DNA of 64,000 nucleotides from JBJGXI01 sp045635475 (GTDB lineage: Bacteria; Bacillota; Bacilli; Bacillales; Amphibacillaceae): assembly GCF_045635475.1 (NCBI RefSeq), contig NZ_JBJGXI010000001.1:186001-250000 (forward strand). Direction: 5' to 3'. Each line of letters begins with the position of its first letter. Within the stretch, counting starts at the first letter, position 1. The notes under the pieces were generated by a model. It did not search any database. It saw only the letters and a program-made list of their open reading frames with translations, and was not told the origin of the DNA. The position numbers and the translations under genes are program-made. Below, piece after piece: positions 25,713-34,333 of this stretch.

Positions 25713-27968
25713 TTATTCCTTACTTTCCTGTGATGTTCGATACTTGCCAGGAGTAACACCAACTTCTCTTTTAAAAGAACGGATGAAATTTTGTGAGTTT
25801 GTAAAGTTTAACTTTTTTGCAATTTCATTCACAGTTAGCTCCGATTCAAGTAGCCACTTTTTGGCTACATGTACACGACACATAGTCAGGTAATCTGTAA
25901 AGGACATTCCTTTCTCCTTGCGAAATATCTGACTTAAATAGGCTGGGGAATAGCTTAGCTTTCTACCTATTTCTTCTAATGTGATCTCAAGGTTTTTTTC
26001 TGTTTCAACGAGACGAATGATATCATCTGAAATTCTTTTGTACTGTTGGTTAGTTTTCTCTTGAATAAGTTCCATAATTGGTTCAATAACTTGCTTCATA
26101 AACCAATGATGAATTTCACTTATCGTTTGCAACTCTAACAATTCTTTAGGTAATGATTGGCCGTGCAAGATCATTGTGTCGTTCCCAACATTATAAACGT
26201 CCATGATCTCACCAAGCAAACGAATTAAAATCATTTGATAATCTGTTACACTACCCTCATTGTCAAACGTAGCATTAATAAATTGTTTTAATAGTTCTTC
26301 CGTCCGTTGCTGATCGTTTAATTCAATAGCATCTTTGATTTGGTTAGATAGTATATCTGGGTATTTAATAACTCGGTTGGTTGATGTCGGTTCCACGTCC
26401 TCAAAAAATAACACAGCGTTATTACCGAATCGAACACGATATTTTAAGGATTTTAAGCCTTCTTCAAAGGCAGCTTTTGCATCTTGAAGCTTTGTAAATA
26501 TTCTGCTGACTCCTACACTCACAGATAATCCTTGAAAATCCTGAATGTTTTGTTTTGTGTTATTAGCGAAATAGAGCAAATCCTTTCGATTTTTACTGTA
26601 CTCATCCTTCTCTAAACCAATTAAGCATACTAACGATTGGTTAATAACAACAAGTGATAAGCGCTTTTTTTCAGAAATTGTCTCTTCGGCAATGTTCATG
26701 ATGTTGAATAAAAGTAAATCCCAATCAGAATTAGAATAACTTGAATTTTCCAACGTATCGATTTGGAAAATGAAGACAGCATATTGTTCGAAATTATTGA
26801 TGTGTGGATGTGTTTCTATAATATTATCCTCTAAATCTAATGACAGTTCTCCGTGAAATAGCTTTAAAACATAGAATTTATGAAGCTCTTTCCCCTGAGA
26901 TATGATTTGTTGCTTCATATTAGCCAAGGAATTATGAATGAAATTAATTTCATCCCAATGGTGTTCATCTCCTTTGGCATTGGATAAGGCTTTAGACAAC
27001 CTGAAAATAGGAGAATACATTTTCAATGAAACTCTATAGGATAAGAACAGCAAGATTAAAATAATGCCTAGGCAGGTGTATAGCATCAACCAACCGATGT
27101 CAGCGCTTTCTTTCGCGATTTGTGATTTAGGAACAACAGATAGATATGTCCAGTTGGTGTAACCTGACTTTTTGTAAAACAGATAATATGTATTTCCGTT
27201 ATAACGGGTTTCAGCATATCCCTCTGAAGTAACATGATCTAGTATTTCTTTCGTAGCAATACTTTCTATACCTTGGTACTGAGTTGGTTCTTTTACATTT
27301 GAACCAATCACTTGCATTTGATTATTTAAAATATAAGTGTTCCCGAGTTGTTCAGGACTGGCTATCCAACTATTTAACTGAGAATAATCGATTCTAGCCA
27401 GGATAAGGCCGTTTGGGTTAGTCGAATAGATTGGTGATTGCTTTATCATAATTAAACCATATGGTATGTCCCATTGGTTGAATGTGTAGAGACTGTATTC
27501 GTTGTTGTCAACTAGTAAAGGATATCTACCGAATTGTTCGATGTTTTCTTGGTATACCTTATAATATTGCTCGTTTAAAGGGGTAACCCTGTCCGGATAA
27601 ATGACCCATTCGTTTCTAAAATTAACAAAATAAAGCTCTTCAATTCCTAGGTTTTTGGTCTGGGTGTATTTCATATAGAGATCGACATCTTGGATCATTT
27701 GGAATTGACTTTCATTTAAAGGTGATTGAAATGCCTTGTGGATAATAGGTAAAGAGATTAATTGATTTAGGGATTGTTCAATAACTTTAACATTTTGCTC
27801 GGCAGTAATTTGTGTTTGGGCAAGAAGTTGCTGTGTACTTTTCGTAACTTTATCTAACACGCTTGTTGAAGCTTTCCAATAGGAAAATGTACCAAGAACG
27901 AGAACAGGAACCGTAGAAATAAGTAAAGTGAAGATGAGTAACTGAAGAAAATATTTTGTCTGTCTCAT
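25713..27968 (-). CDS. Membrane AraC-type regulator (YesS-like)
   Basis: 751 residues; aaaggaggt precedes the ATG at 27968. A membrane helix at about 8-30, an extracellular sensor (about 35-285, dCache-like), a second helix near 290-310 (WLMLYTCLGIILILLFLSYR), a cytoplasmic linker and two AraC helix-turn-helix units at the end (LEITLEEIGRKLSYSPAYLS, LTVNEIAKKLNFTNSQNFIR). It is divergent from the importer operon at 28261 and very likely activates it in response to an extracellular sugar. The same arrangement recurs at 58444. Confidence 0.92.
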   Translation of the reverse strand: MRQTKYFLQLLIFTLLISTVPVLVLGTFSYWKASTSVLDKVTKSTQQLLAQTQITAEQNVKVIEQSLNQLISLPIIHKAFQSPLNESQFQMIQDVDLYMKYTQTKNLGIEELYFVNFRNEWVIYPDRVTPLNEQYYKVYQENIEQFGRYPLLVDNNEYSLYTFNQWDIPYGLIMIKQSPIYSTNPNGLILARIDYSQLNSWIASPEQLGNTYILNNQMQVIGSNVKEPTQYQGIESIATKEILDHVTSEGYAETRYNGNTYYLFYKKSGYTNWTYLSVVPKSQIAKESADIGWLMLYTCLGIILILLFLSYRVSLKMYSPIFRLSKALSNAKGDEHHWDEINFIHNSLANMKQQIISQGKELHKFYVLKLFHGELSLDLEDNIIETHPHINNFEQYAVFIFQIDTLENSSYSNSDWDLLLFNIMNIAEETISEKKRLSLVVINQSLVCLIGLEKDEYSKNRKDLLYFANNTKQNIQDFQGLSVSVGVSRIFTKLQDAKAAFEEGLKSLKYRVRFGNNAVLFFEDVEPTSTNRVIKYPDILSNQIKDAIELNDQQRTEELLKQFINATFDNEGSVTDYQMILIRLLGEIMDVYNVGNDTMILHGQSLPKELLELQTISEIHHWFMKQVIEPIMELIQEKTNQQYKRISDDIIRLVETEKNLEITLEEIGRKLSYSPAYLSQIFRKEKGMSFTDYLTMCRVHVAKKWLLESELTVNEIAKKLNFTNSQNFIRSFKREVGVTPGKYRTSQESKE

Positions 27969-28138
27969 TAATGATACCTCCTTTTGTCAATTTTATAATA
28001 CATATAGCTGTATACCTTATATTAATCAAAATATTAAGAAAATGAAAGATTTTAAAGAGAATCTTTTTGATAGTCCCCTTTTATAAATTCATGATTATTT
28101 GCCTATTATGATGATTATTCCTACATGAACGCTTGATA

Positions 28139-28179
28139 TTAAAGCACTTTCAAACAATCTATAAAACTGATTGTATACT
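28139..28179 (+). promoter_or_regulatory. Promoter region with cre-like site
   Basis: tatact at 28174-28179 is a good -10. ttaaagcactttca at 28139-28152 resembles a catabolite-responsive element but lacks the G at position 2 and the central CG. Its 13-bp core aagcactttcaaa also occurs at 34203-34215 upstream of the sulfatases. Confidence 0.35.
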
Positions 28180-28260
28180 GTTATACCATTTAAACTTATG
28201 ATTGTGAACATAGAAAGTTCGGAAAATTCAATAATATTACCGTGGAAAAGGAGATTTCAT

Positions 28261-29229
28261 ATGTCTGCTAATAGCATAATTGAAAATGAAAGAAAGTTAA
28301 CACCTTCCCCTAAGAAAAAAATGAATAATAGATTTATAAGGAATGTGAAATCTAATTTTTGGCTATATCTTCTCGTTCTACCTGGTCTTCTTTATTTTTT
28401 AACCTTTAAGTATTTGCCTATGTGGGGGCTTACATTAGCCTTTAAAGACTTTCAACCATTTGTAGGGTTTTTTGGTAGCCCATGGGTTGGATTCGAACAT
28501 TTTGAAAGACTTTTTTCAAATAACGATTTTTGGATGTTGTTTCGAAACACCTTATTAATCTCGTTGTACAAGCTTGTGTTCTTTTTCCCATTTCCTATTA
28601 TTATTGCACTGATGTTAAATGAAGTTCGACGTCAAGTTTTTAAACGTGCGATTCAATCCATTATTTATATTCCACATTTTCTATCATGGGTCGTAATCGT
28701 TGGTATTACTTATGTTCTCTTTACTACAGAAGGCGGTTTAGTGAATGAATTAATTGCACAAACGGGGAATGAAAAAATTAATTTTCTAGGAAATCCAGAT
28801 TGGATCCGAACCATGCTAACCTCTCAAACCATTTGGAGAGAAACAGGTTGGGGAACAATTTTATACTTAGCAGCCATGAGCAACATTGACCCTCAATTAT
28901 ACGAGGCGGCTAAGATAGATGGTGCTGGAAGATTTCGACAGATGTGGCATGTAACTATTCCTTGTATTCGAAGCACAATTGTTGTGTTATTTATTCTTCA
29001 GTTAGGTAATTTTATGGATCTTGGGTTTGACCAAGTTTACAATATGTTGAATCCTGCCAACCGAGAAAATGCCGATGTGTTTGACACGTATGTGTATGTG
29101 ACAGGTATTACACAGGGTCAATTCAGCTATAGTACAGCTGTTGGGATGTTTAAATCATTGGTTGGCCTAATACTTGTTGTGGTTGCTAACTATACGACAA
29201 AACGTCTTGGTGAAGAAGGGATCTTTTAA
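28261..29229 (+). CDS. Sugar ABC transporter permease, LplB type
   Basis: 322 residues from ATG 28261, after aaaaggagatttcat; upstream in-frame codons lack a site. Six helices after a basic N-terminus. EAA loop EAAKIDGAGRFRQMWHVTIP. The sequence FKYLPMWGLTLAFKDFQPF is characteristic of LplB/YteP permeases, which handle di- and oligosaccharides from pectin and related glycans. Pairs with 29268 and the lipoprotein at 30179. Confidence 0.93.
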   Translation: MSANSIIENERKLTPSPKKKMNNRFIRNVKSNFWLYLLVLPGLLYFLTFKYLPMWGLTLAFKDFQPFVGFFGSPWVGFEHFERLFSNNDFWMLFRNTLLISLYKLVFFFPFPIIIALMLNEVRRQVFKRAIQSIIYIPHFLSWVVIVGITYVLFTTEGGLVNELIAQTGNEKINFLGNPDWIRTMLTSQTIWRETGWGTILYLAAMSNIDPQLYEAAKIDGAGRFRQMWHVTIPCIRSTIVVLFILQLGNFMDLGFDQVYNMLNPANRENADVFDTYVYVTGITQGQFSYSTAVGMFKSLVGLILVVVANYTTKRLGEEGIF

Positions 29230-29267
29230 CAACTTATAAATTCTAGTACAAAAGGAGCGTGGCAGAC

Positions 29268-30137
29268 ATGAAAATAAACAGAAGTCTTGGTGATATAACC
29301 TTTGATGTTGTTAACTACACATTATTGCTATTAATTGCATCTATATGCATATTTCCCTTCATACAAATTATCGGTGGGTCTTTTGCTACGACCCAAGAGC
29401 TCGTTACTAAAGATATAGTTATCATACCTGAAACCTTTTCTTTAGATGCCTATAAGGTGATGTTTGCAGATGGAAAAATTCCTAGAAGCTTACTAATTAC
29501 CGTGTTTATTACTTTTTTTGGAACACTTATCAATTTAGCTATGACTTCTACAGCTGCATATGCCTTATCTAGAAAAGGATTTAAAGGTAGACGTTTTATT
29601 ATGTTTTTGATTGTTTTCACCTTGTTATTTGAAGGTGGATTGATTCCAACATATCTTGTTGTAAAAGAACTTCATATGTTAAACACCTACTGGTCAATCA
29701 TGATTCCTAATGCAATTAATGCATTTAATCTTATATTAATGCGAAACTTTTTCATGCAACTGCCAGAGGAACTGTTTGAATCTGCAAAAATGGATGGAGC
29801 AAATGAATTGAAAATATTTTATAAAATTGCACTACCACTTTCAAAAGCTTCCCTGGCAACATTTGCATTATTTTATGCAGTGACACATTGGAACAACTTC
29901 TTCCATCCATTTTTATATTTAAGTGATTCTGATATGTGGCCAATACAGGTTTGGTTAAGAGAACTTATTATATTGTCTTCCGGAAGTTTTACAAATCCTG
30001 GATTCGCCGTTGATGTGCCAACTCAAAGTTTGAAAATGGCCACTATCGTTGTAGCTACAGTACCAATTTTAATCGTATATCCATTTGTTCAAAAGTATTT
30101 TGCAAAAGGTGTCATGGTTGGTTCGGTTAAAGGATGA
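29268..30137 (+). CDS. Sugar ABC transporter permease, LplC/YtcP type
   Basis: 289 residues from ATG 29268 with aaaggag ten bases upstream; a GTG at 29259 lies too near it. Six helices, GGSFATTQELVTKDIVIIP near the N-terminus, EAA loop ESAKMDGANELKIFYKIALP, and the ending KGVMVGSVKG typical of the family. Second half of the channel. Confidence 0.93.
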   Translation: MKINRSLGDITFDVVNYTLLLLIASICIFPFIQIIGGSFATTQELVTKDIVIIPETFSLDAYKVMFADGKIPRSLLITVFITFFGTLINLAMTSTAAYALSRKGFKGRRFIMFLIVFTLLFEGGLIPTYLVVKELHMLNTYWSIMIPNAINAFNLILMRNFFMQLPEELFESAKMDGANELKIFYKIALPLSKASLATFALFYAVTHWNNFFHPFLYLSDSDMWPIQVWLRELIILSSGSFTNPGFAVDVPTQSLKMATIVVATVPILIVYPFVQKYFAKGVMVGSVKG

Positions 30138-30178
30138 TTTTCTTCATCTTTAACATAAAAAACAAGGGGGTAATTAAT

Positions 30179-31723
30179 GTGGGAAACAGAATTTCACGAA
30201 TGAAATTGTTACTATTTGTAGTTATTTTTGCAATAGTAACAGCTGTAGTAGGATGTTCGGACAATAGCACAGGTTCAGAGGACAACAATACAGAAACAAA
30301 TAAAGGAGGGAATAGCGAAGGCGCTGACAACGAAAACAGTGAAGAGCCTATAGAAATTAGCACGTTACAACCGTACTGGGGTGATATGCCTGATGAGGAT
30401 GGTCCACTATTTAAGAAAATAGAAGAAATTATGAATGCTGACATCTCTCCTCAGTTTGTACAAGGACCGAATATGATGGATAAGGTTAACGTAACGCTAT
30501 CTTCAGGACAATTACCCGAAATTCTAGTTGTGTTTATGGGAAATCAACCTTCTATTATTAACGCTATCCGTGCAGGTGCATTTTGGGATGTTGGTAGTTA
30601 TCTAGATGATTATCCAAACCTTAAAGGTAGTCGTGATGAAATCAGAGATTCGAATATTTCAGTGGATGGTAAAGTATGGGCATTATATCACAAGGATAGT
30701 ATCGCTAGGGAAGGATTTAACATGCGAGAAGATTGGTTGAATAATTTAGGATTAGAGCAACCGAAGACAATAGATGAATTGTATAATGTATTGAAAGCGT
30801 TCACTTATGATGACCCTGATCAAAATGGTAAAGATGATACGTTAGGTTTGGCAACCGTACTATCTCAGAATGCAGGGAATATTCCAGCGGCGTTTAAATT
30901 CATGATATCTAAATTTGGTGCGCCAAATAATTACAAGGTTGAAGATGGAAAGTTTATTCCTGATTTTACAACAGAAGAATATCGTGAAACGATGAAATTC
31001 TTTAAAAAATTATATGATGAAGGAATCATGAATCAAGACTTTACCTATGCGAAGTTGGATCAAGTACTTCAAATGGTTAGGAACGATGAAGCCGGCGTTT
31101 GGATGGGAAATATGGACCAAATTTGGGACCCGTTGTTTGATATTAACCCAGATGCTAAAATGTTGGCATTTTCAGATCTAGAAGGACCAAACTATCAATA
31201 TGCTAAATTAGGTTATTGGAGTACATTAATGTTCCCTAAAAGTAGTGTGGAAACGGAAGAGGAATTGCACAAGATTCTAGCAGGGTTAGATCGACTTGCT
31301 GCCCCAGAAAATAAAGAATTTAGATCCTTTGGTATTGAAGGAGTAAATTATGAATTGCAGAATGATGAGCATGTATTTATTGAAGAAACAACTAGTAGAA
31401 CATTAGAAAATTTAGGTCAAATATTTATGACGGATGTAGAAGTAGTTTACGAAGGTAAGCCGGAATATATTGTCAAACAGTTGAAAGCAATACAAGAAAA
31501 TGAAGAAGATCCTGGTTTAATAGGAGATCCATCAACAGGTATAATTTCCGATACTAAAAATAAGCTTGGTAATGAACTGCAAACGATGATAGGAGATGCG
31601 GTTAGTCAATATATCATAGGCGATATCGATGATGCAGGCTTTGATCAGGTGATTGAAGATTGGAGAGCTGCTGGTGGAGATCAAATGCTTAAAGAATTTG
31701 AAGAAGCGTATAAAAATAAATAA
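30179..31723 (+). CDS. Sugar ABC transporter binding lipoprotein, LipO type
   Basis: 514 residues from GTG 30179, eight bases after aagggggt. Signal with lipobox VVGC (Cys26), an acidic low-complexity linker (27-60), and a long solute-binding fold of the LipO/LplA group (about 500 residues). Recognisable parts: SSGQLPEILVVF, HKDSIAREGFNMREDWLNNL, DPDQNGKDDTLGL (a typical calcium-loop-like segment), and the C-terminal GGDQMLKEFEEAYKNK. It captures an oligosaccharide for the two permeases before it. No ATPase is encoded. Confidence 0.92.
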   Translation: MGNRISRMKLLLFVVIFAIVTAVVGCSDNSTGSEDNNTETNKGGNSEGADNENSEEPIEISTLQPYWGDMPDEDGPLFKKIEEIMNADISPQFVQGPNMMDKVNVTLSSGQLPEILVVFMGNQPSIINAIRAGAFWDVGSYLDDYPNLKGSRDEIRDSNISVDGKVWALYHKDSIAREGFNMREDWLNNLGLEQPKTIDELYNVLKAFTYDDPDQNGKDDTLGLATVLSQNAGNIPAAFKFMISKFGAPNNYKVEDGKFIPDFTTEEYRETMKFFKKLYDEGIMNQDFTYAKLDQVLQMVRNDEAGVWMGNMDQIWDPLFDINPDAKMLAFSDLEGPNYQYAKLGYWSTLMFPKSSVETEEELHKILAGLDRLAAPENKEFRSFGIEGVNYELQNDEHVFIEETTSRTLENLGQIFMTDVEVVYEGKPEYIVKQLKAIQENEEDPGLIGDPSTGIISDTKNKLGNELQTMIGDAVSQYIIGDIDDAGFDQVIEDWRAAGGDQMLKEFEEAYKNK

Positions 31724-32000
31724 TATCCAAGTAAAATAGGCATCTATCTAGGCTCTCTATTTACCTGGATTATCAAAGGGATCTAACTGAGGAAATTTAA
31801 TCTGCTAACAACTTATAATATGAAAGTATGAAATAGAAGTATTTATTACTTTATCACTTCCGACAGAGCACTCCCTCTTCAATCGCGTGAAGGGCTTTAG
31901 CTCAGCGATAAGGGGGAGATGAATGTCGGTTGGCGATAGCCAACACACGCACCCTCACGGTATAGTTAGAATATATGTTCTTGTTAGGTGAGGTGATTTC

Positions 32001-32254
32001 ATGTTAGTAAAAAAGGCGGTTAAATTTCATGTTTAATAGGACAATTGGATGCTCTAGGTTCGTATTCAACTACTTCCTTACTAAGTAGAAGCAAAGCAAA
32101 ATTATGCTTACTGGTTCATCGTCGAAGACTTACCGATAGCGATCAATTAGTATCTCAATCTGGGAAGCTACCAATGGTTTCTCCAAATTATCAAAAGAGA
32201 CTCGAGCGTTCGGACTACAACTGGATGAACTTGAGTGACAAACGACCATATTAA
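32001..32254 (+). pseudogene. IS605/IS1341-type TnpB remnant
   Basis: The ATG at 32001, after ggtgaggtgatttc, gives MLVKKAVKFHV and a stop. A frameshifted continuation reads RTIGCSRFVFNYFLTK, a stop, then KQSKIMLT. These are the N-terminal landmarks of TnpB (MLV-KA-KFR ... TIGCSRFVFNYFL), with about 12 residues deleted between. The 31855-32000 leader, including a ggcgatagcc palindrome, is probably the element's 5' non-coding part. Nothing of the RuvC or zinc region was recognised. The rest of the gap 31724-32375 has no gene. Confidence 0.7.
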
Positions 32255-32375
32255 TTTTGGTGGTGTCTGACATGCATAAATTGCTTGGAGCTGCTTACAA
32301 AACGGAAAAAGCTGCTCATATTTAGATAACTAAATCATATTGTTTAAATAAATTGATATAAGGTGGTGAACATCA

Positions 32376-33020
32376 ATGGAAATAAAAGGGTGGGCAGGTG
32401 GGTTCAATCAAGTTGCTGAATGGATCATGCGCCTTGCTTATATAAACTTATTATGGATATTACTTACGGTTTTAGGTTTAGGAATATTCGGTTTTTTTCC
32501 AGCTACAATTGCGATGTTTACGATGATACGTAAATGGTTATTAGGAGATTTTGAAACGCCGATCTCCAGAACATTTTGGAGAACGTATAAAAAGGAGTTT
32601 ATTAAAGGTAATGTACTTGGGATGTTACTCATTATTATAGGGATTATTCTCTACGTAGATGTGAAGTTTTTTCAGTCTCAAAGTGGCATATTATATTGGG
32701 TGTTATCTTGCTTCTCTATTGTTTTGCTGTATATGTATCTTTTGACTGTATTATTTTTCTTCCCAGTGTTTGTCCATTTCGAATTAAAAACAATGCAGTA
32801 TATGAAGCATGCATTTTTATTTATGGTAACAAAACCAATTGGAACAGTAATGATTGTCATTGGAATTTTTGGTGCTTCTTATTTATTAATGCTTGTACCT
32901 GGATTGATTCCATTTTTCGGTGCTAGTTTCCCTGCTTTAGTAATCATGTGGTTTGCTTATCGTAAATTTAAGTTGATCGTACCTGTCACTTCCCGAAGTT
33001 TGTCACAATATGTCGACTAG
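32376..33020 (+). CDS. DUF624 (YesL-like) membrane protein
   Basis: 214 residues with about five membrane helices. N-terminal WAGGFNQVAEWIMRLAYINL, WILLTVLGLGIFGFFPATIA, and C-terminal VPGLIPFFGASFPALVIMW followed by FAYRKF. DUF624 proteins accompany LplABC-type importers and may help their assembly or sensing; the function is unproven. It belongs with the importer at 28-32 kb, from which the TnpB remnant separates it. The last 13 residues (VPVTSRSLSQYVD) are encoded by dispersed repeat copy D, so the natural C-terminus has been replaced. Confidence 0.88.
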   Translation: MEIKGWAGGFNQVAEWIMRLAYINLLWILLTVLGLGIFGFFPATIAMFTMIRKWLLGDFETPISRTFWRTYKKEFIKGNVLGMLLIIIGIILYVDVKFFQSQSGILYWVLSCFSIVLLYMYLLTVLFFFPVFVHFELKTMQYMKHAFLFMVTKPIGTVMIVIGIFGASYLLMLVPGLIPFFGASFPALVIMWFAYRKFKLIVPVTSRSLSQYVD

Positions 33021-33038
33021 AGATTGTAGAATTTAGAA
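32979..33038 (+). repeat. Dispersed short repeat, copy D, inside a gene end
   Basis: gtacctgtcacttcccgaag followed by tttgtcacaatatgtcgac. The best match is copy B. It supplies the stop codon of the DUF624 gene. Confidence 0.6.
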
Positions 33039-33118
33039 GGAACACTTTAAATGTTCACTTGTTAATTATGAATGTCTGGGTGGGCAAGTGGTTAATATGT
33101 CTAAAGCGTCAATTTGGA

Positions 33119-34000
33119 TTATTTTAGTATGAATTCAGCAAATGCCTGAGCGCTTTTTTTACTAAATCGTTGTTGTTTTCTTACTAACCACAAATCTCTT
33201 TTAAAGGAGATGCCTTTTATTTTTGCTTCACATAATACACCTTGATTTATTTCTCTAGCAACGGTTAGTCTTGAAACAATACTAATACCAAGACCAGCCT
33301 CTACTGCACTTTTTATAGATTGGGTACTGCCTAAATCCATATATTGATTTATTTTGTCAAAGACTCCATATTGCCTTAAGAAATCCTCAATAATTAATCT
33401 TGTCCCTGATGTAGGTTCTCTCCATAGCATTCTTTCATGAGCTATTTCTTCAATATCAATTTCATTTCGTTGCTTCCATGGATGATCTGGAGCATGGATA
33501 AGAATTAATTCGTCATCAGCCATATTTTCCACCAACAGTTTTTTATCTTTAACAATACCTTCTACTAATGCAACATCAATAACACCTTCTACTAATGCTT
33601 CTAGAACCCGTGGAGTATTCTCAACCATTAATGAAAAATTGATATCAGGATGGTTTCTATTATATTGTCCCAATAGCCCTGGTAATAGATATTCCCCAAT
33701 AGTTAAGCTAGCACCTACTGTTAATGTTTCATGATAACCCTTACTATTATCTAAAACTGCTTCTTGTGATCTTCTAAAATCCTCAACAATTGTCTTAGCA
33801 TACGGGTAGAGAACCTTACCGCTTTCCGTTAAAACCAAGCGTCCGTCCTTTCGATCAAAAAGCAAAACCTCATATGTACTTTCTAATTGATGGATTTGTT
33901 TAGTAACTGCTGGTTGAGAAACATAGGATAATTTTGCTGCTTGGCTAATACTACCCACTTCAACAACAAGACAGAATGCTTTTAGTGTATTTATGTTCAT
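33119..34000 (-). CDS. LysR-family transcriptional regulator
   Basis: 293 residues from ATG 34000 (minus strand), with gaggggag upstream; a GTG three codons earlier is less likely. Residues 1-60 are the winged helix (MNINTLKAFCLVVEVGSISQ, AAKLSYVSQPAVTKQIHQLE). Residues 90-290 are the co-inducer domain (TVGASLTIGEYLLPGLLGQY). CysL/CbbR-like in outline. It is divergent from the sulfatase/TctCBA genes and probably activates them with an organic-acid or sulfur-compound ligand. Confidence 0.9.
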   Translation of the reverse strand: MNINTLKAFCLVVEVGSISQAAKLSYVSQPAVTKQIHQLESTYEVLLFDRKDGRLVLTESGKVLYPYAKTIVEDFRRSQEAVLDNSKGYHETLTVGASLTIGEYLLPGLLGQYNRNHPDINFSLMVENTPRVLEALVEGVIDVALVEGIVKDKKLLVENMADDELILIHAPDHPWKQRNEIDIEEIAHERMLWREPTSGTRLIIEDFLRQYGVFDKINQYMDLGSTQSIKSAVEAGLGISIVSRLTVAREINQGVLCEAKIKGISFKRDLWLVRKQQRFSKKSAQAFAEFILK

Positions 34001-34064
34001 GCTTCCCACTCCCCTCTTAACAATACATTTGAGTATAGTGAATCTTCAAAGCAATCATATTGAG

Positions 34065-34081
34065 TATAACAAGAAGTTATA
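34065..34081. promoter_or_regulatory. Candidate LysR operator
   Basis: tataac-aagaa-gttata is a perfect 6-bp inverted repeat with T-N11-A geometry, about 65 bp upstream of the lysR start. A direct repeat ttgagtata lies at 34029 and 34060, one copy overlapping it. The rest of the 34001-34333 gap has cre-like sites at 34200-34213 (tgcaagcactttca) and 34252-34265 (tgtaaccgttttta). Confidence 0.5.
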
Positions 34082-34333
34082 CCCTATAATTTTTTTTGAC
34101 TTCTAATTTTAAATAATAGATGATAGGATAACAGTAAGTTAATTTCAAAACGAAAGTAACTTGTCGAATAGTGTGTGGCAATTAGATTGTATTATAAAAT
34201 GCAAGCACTTTCAAAGGTTTTTTTATGTTTGTCGGTCTATGAAGTAATTATTGTAACCGTTTTTATTTAGATAGTTAATTTCAAAATGATTTTAAGTTAA
34301 TGTTAATACATGAAAGCATGGAGGTGCTGATAA

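Noticed and set aside
31724..32000. omegaRNA gene for the TnpB remnant
   Set aside because: Guide RNAs of such elements come from the 3' end of tnpB, which is missing here.
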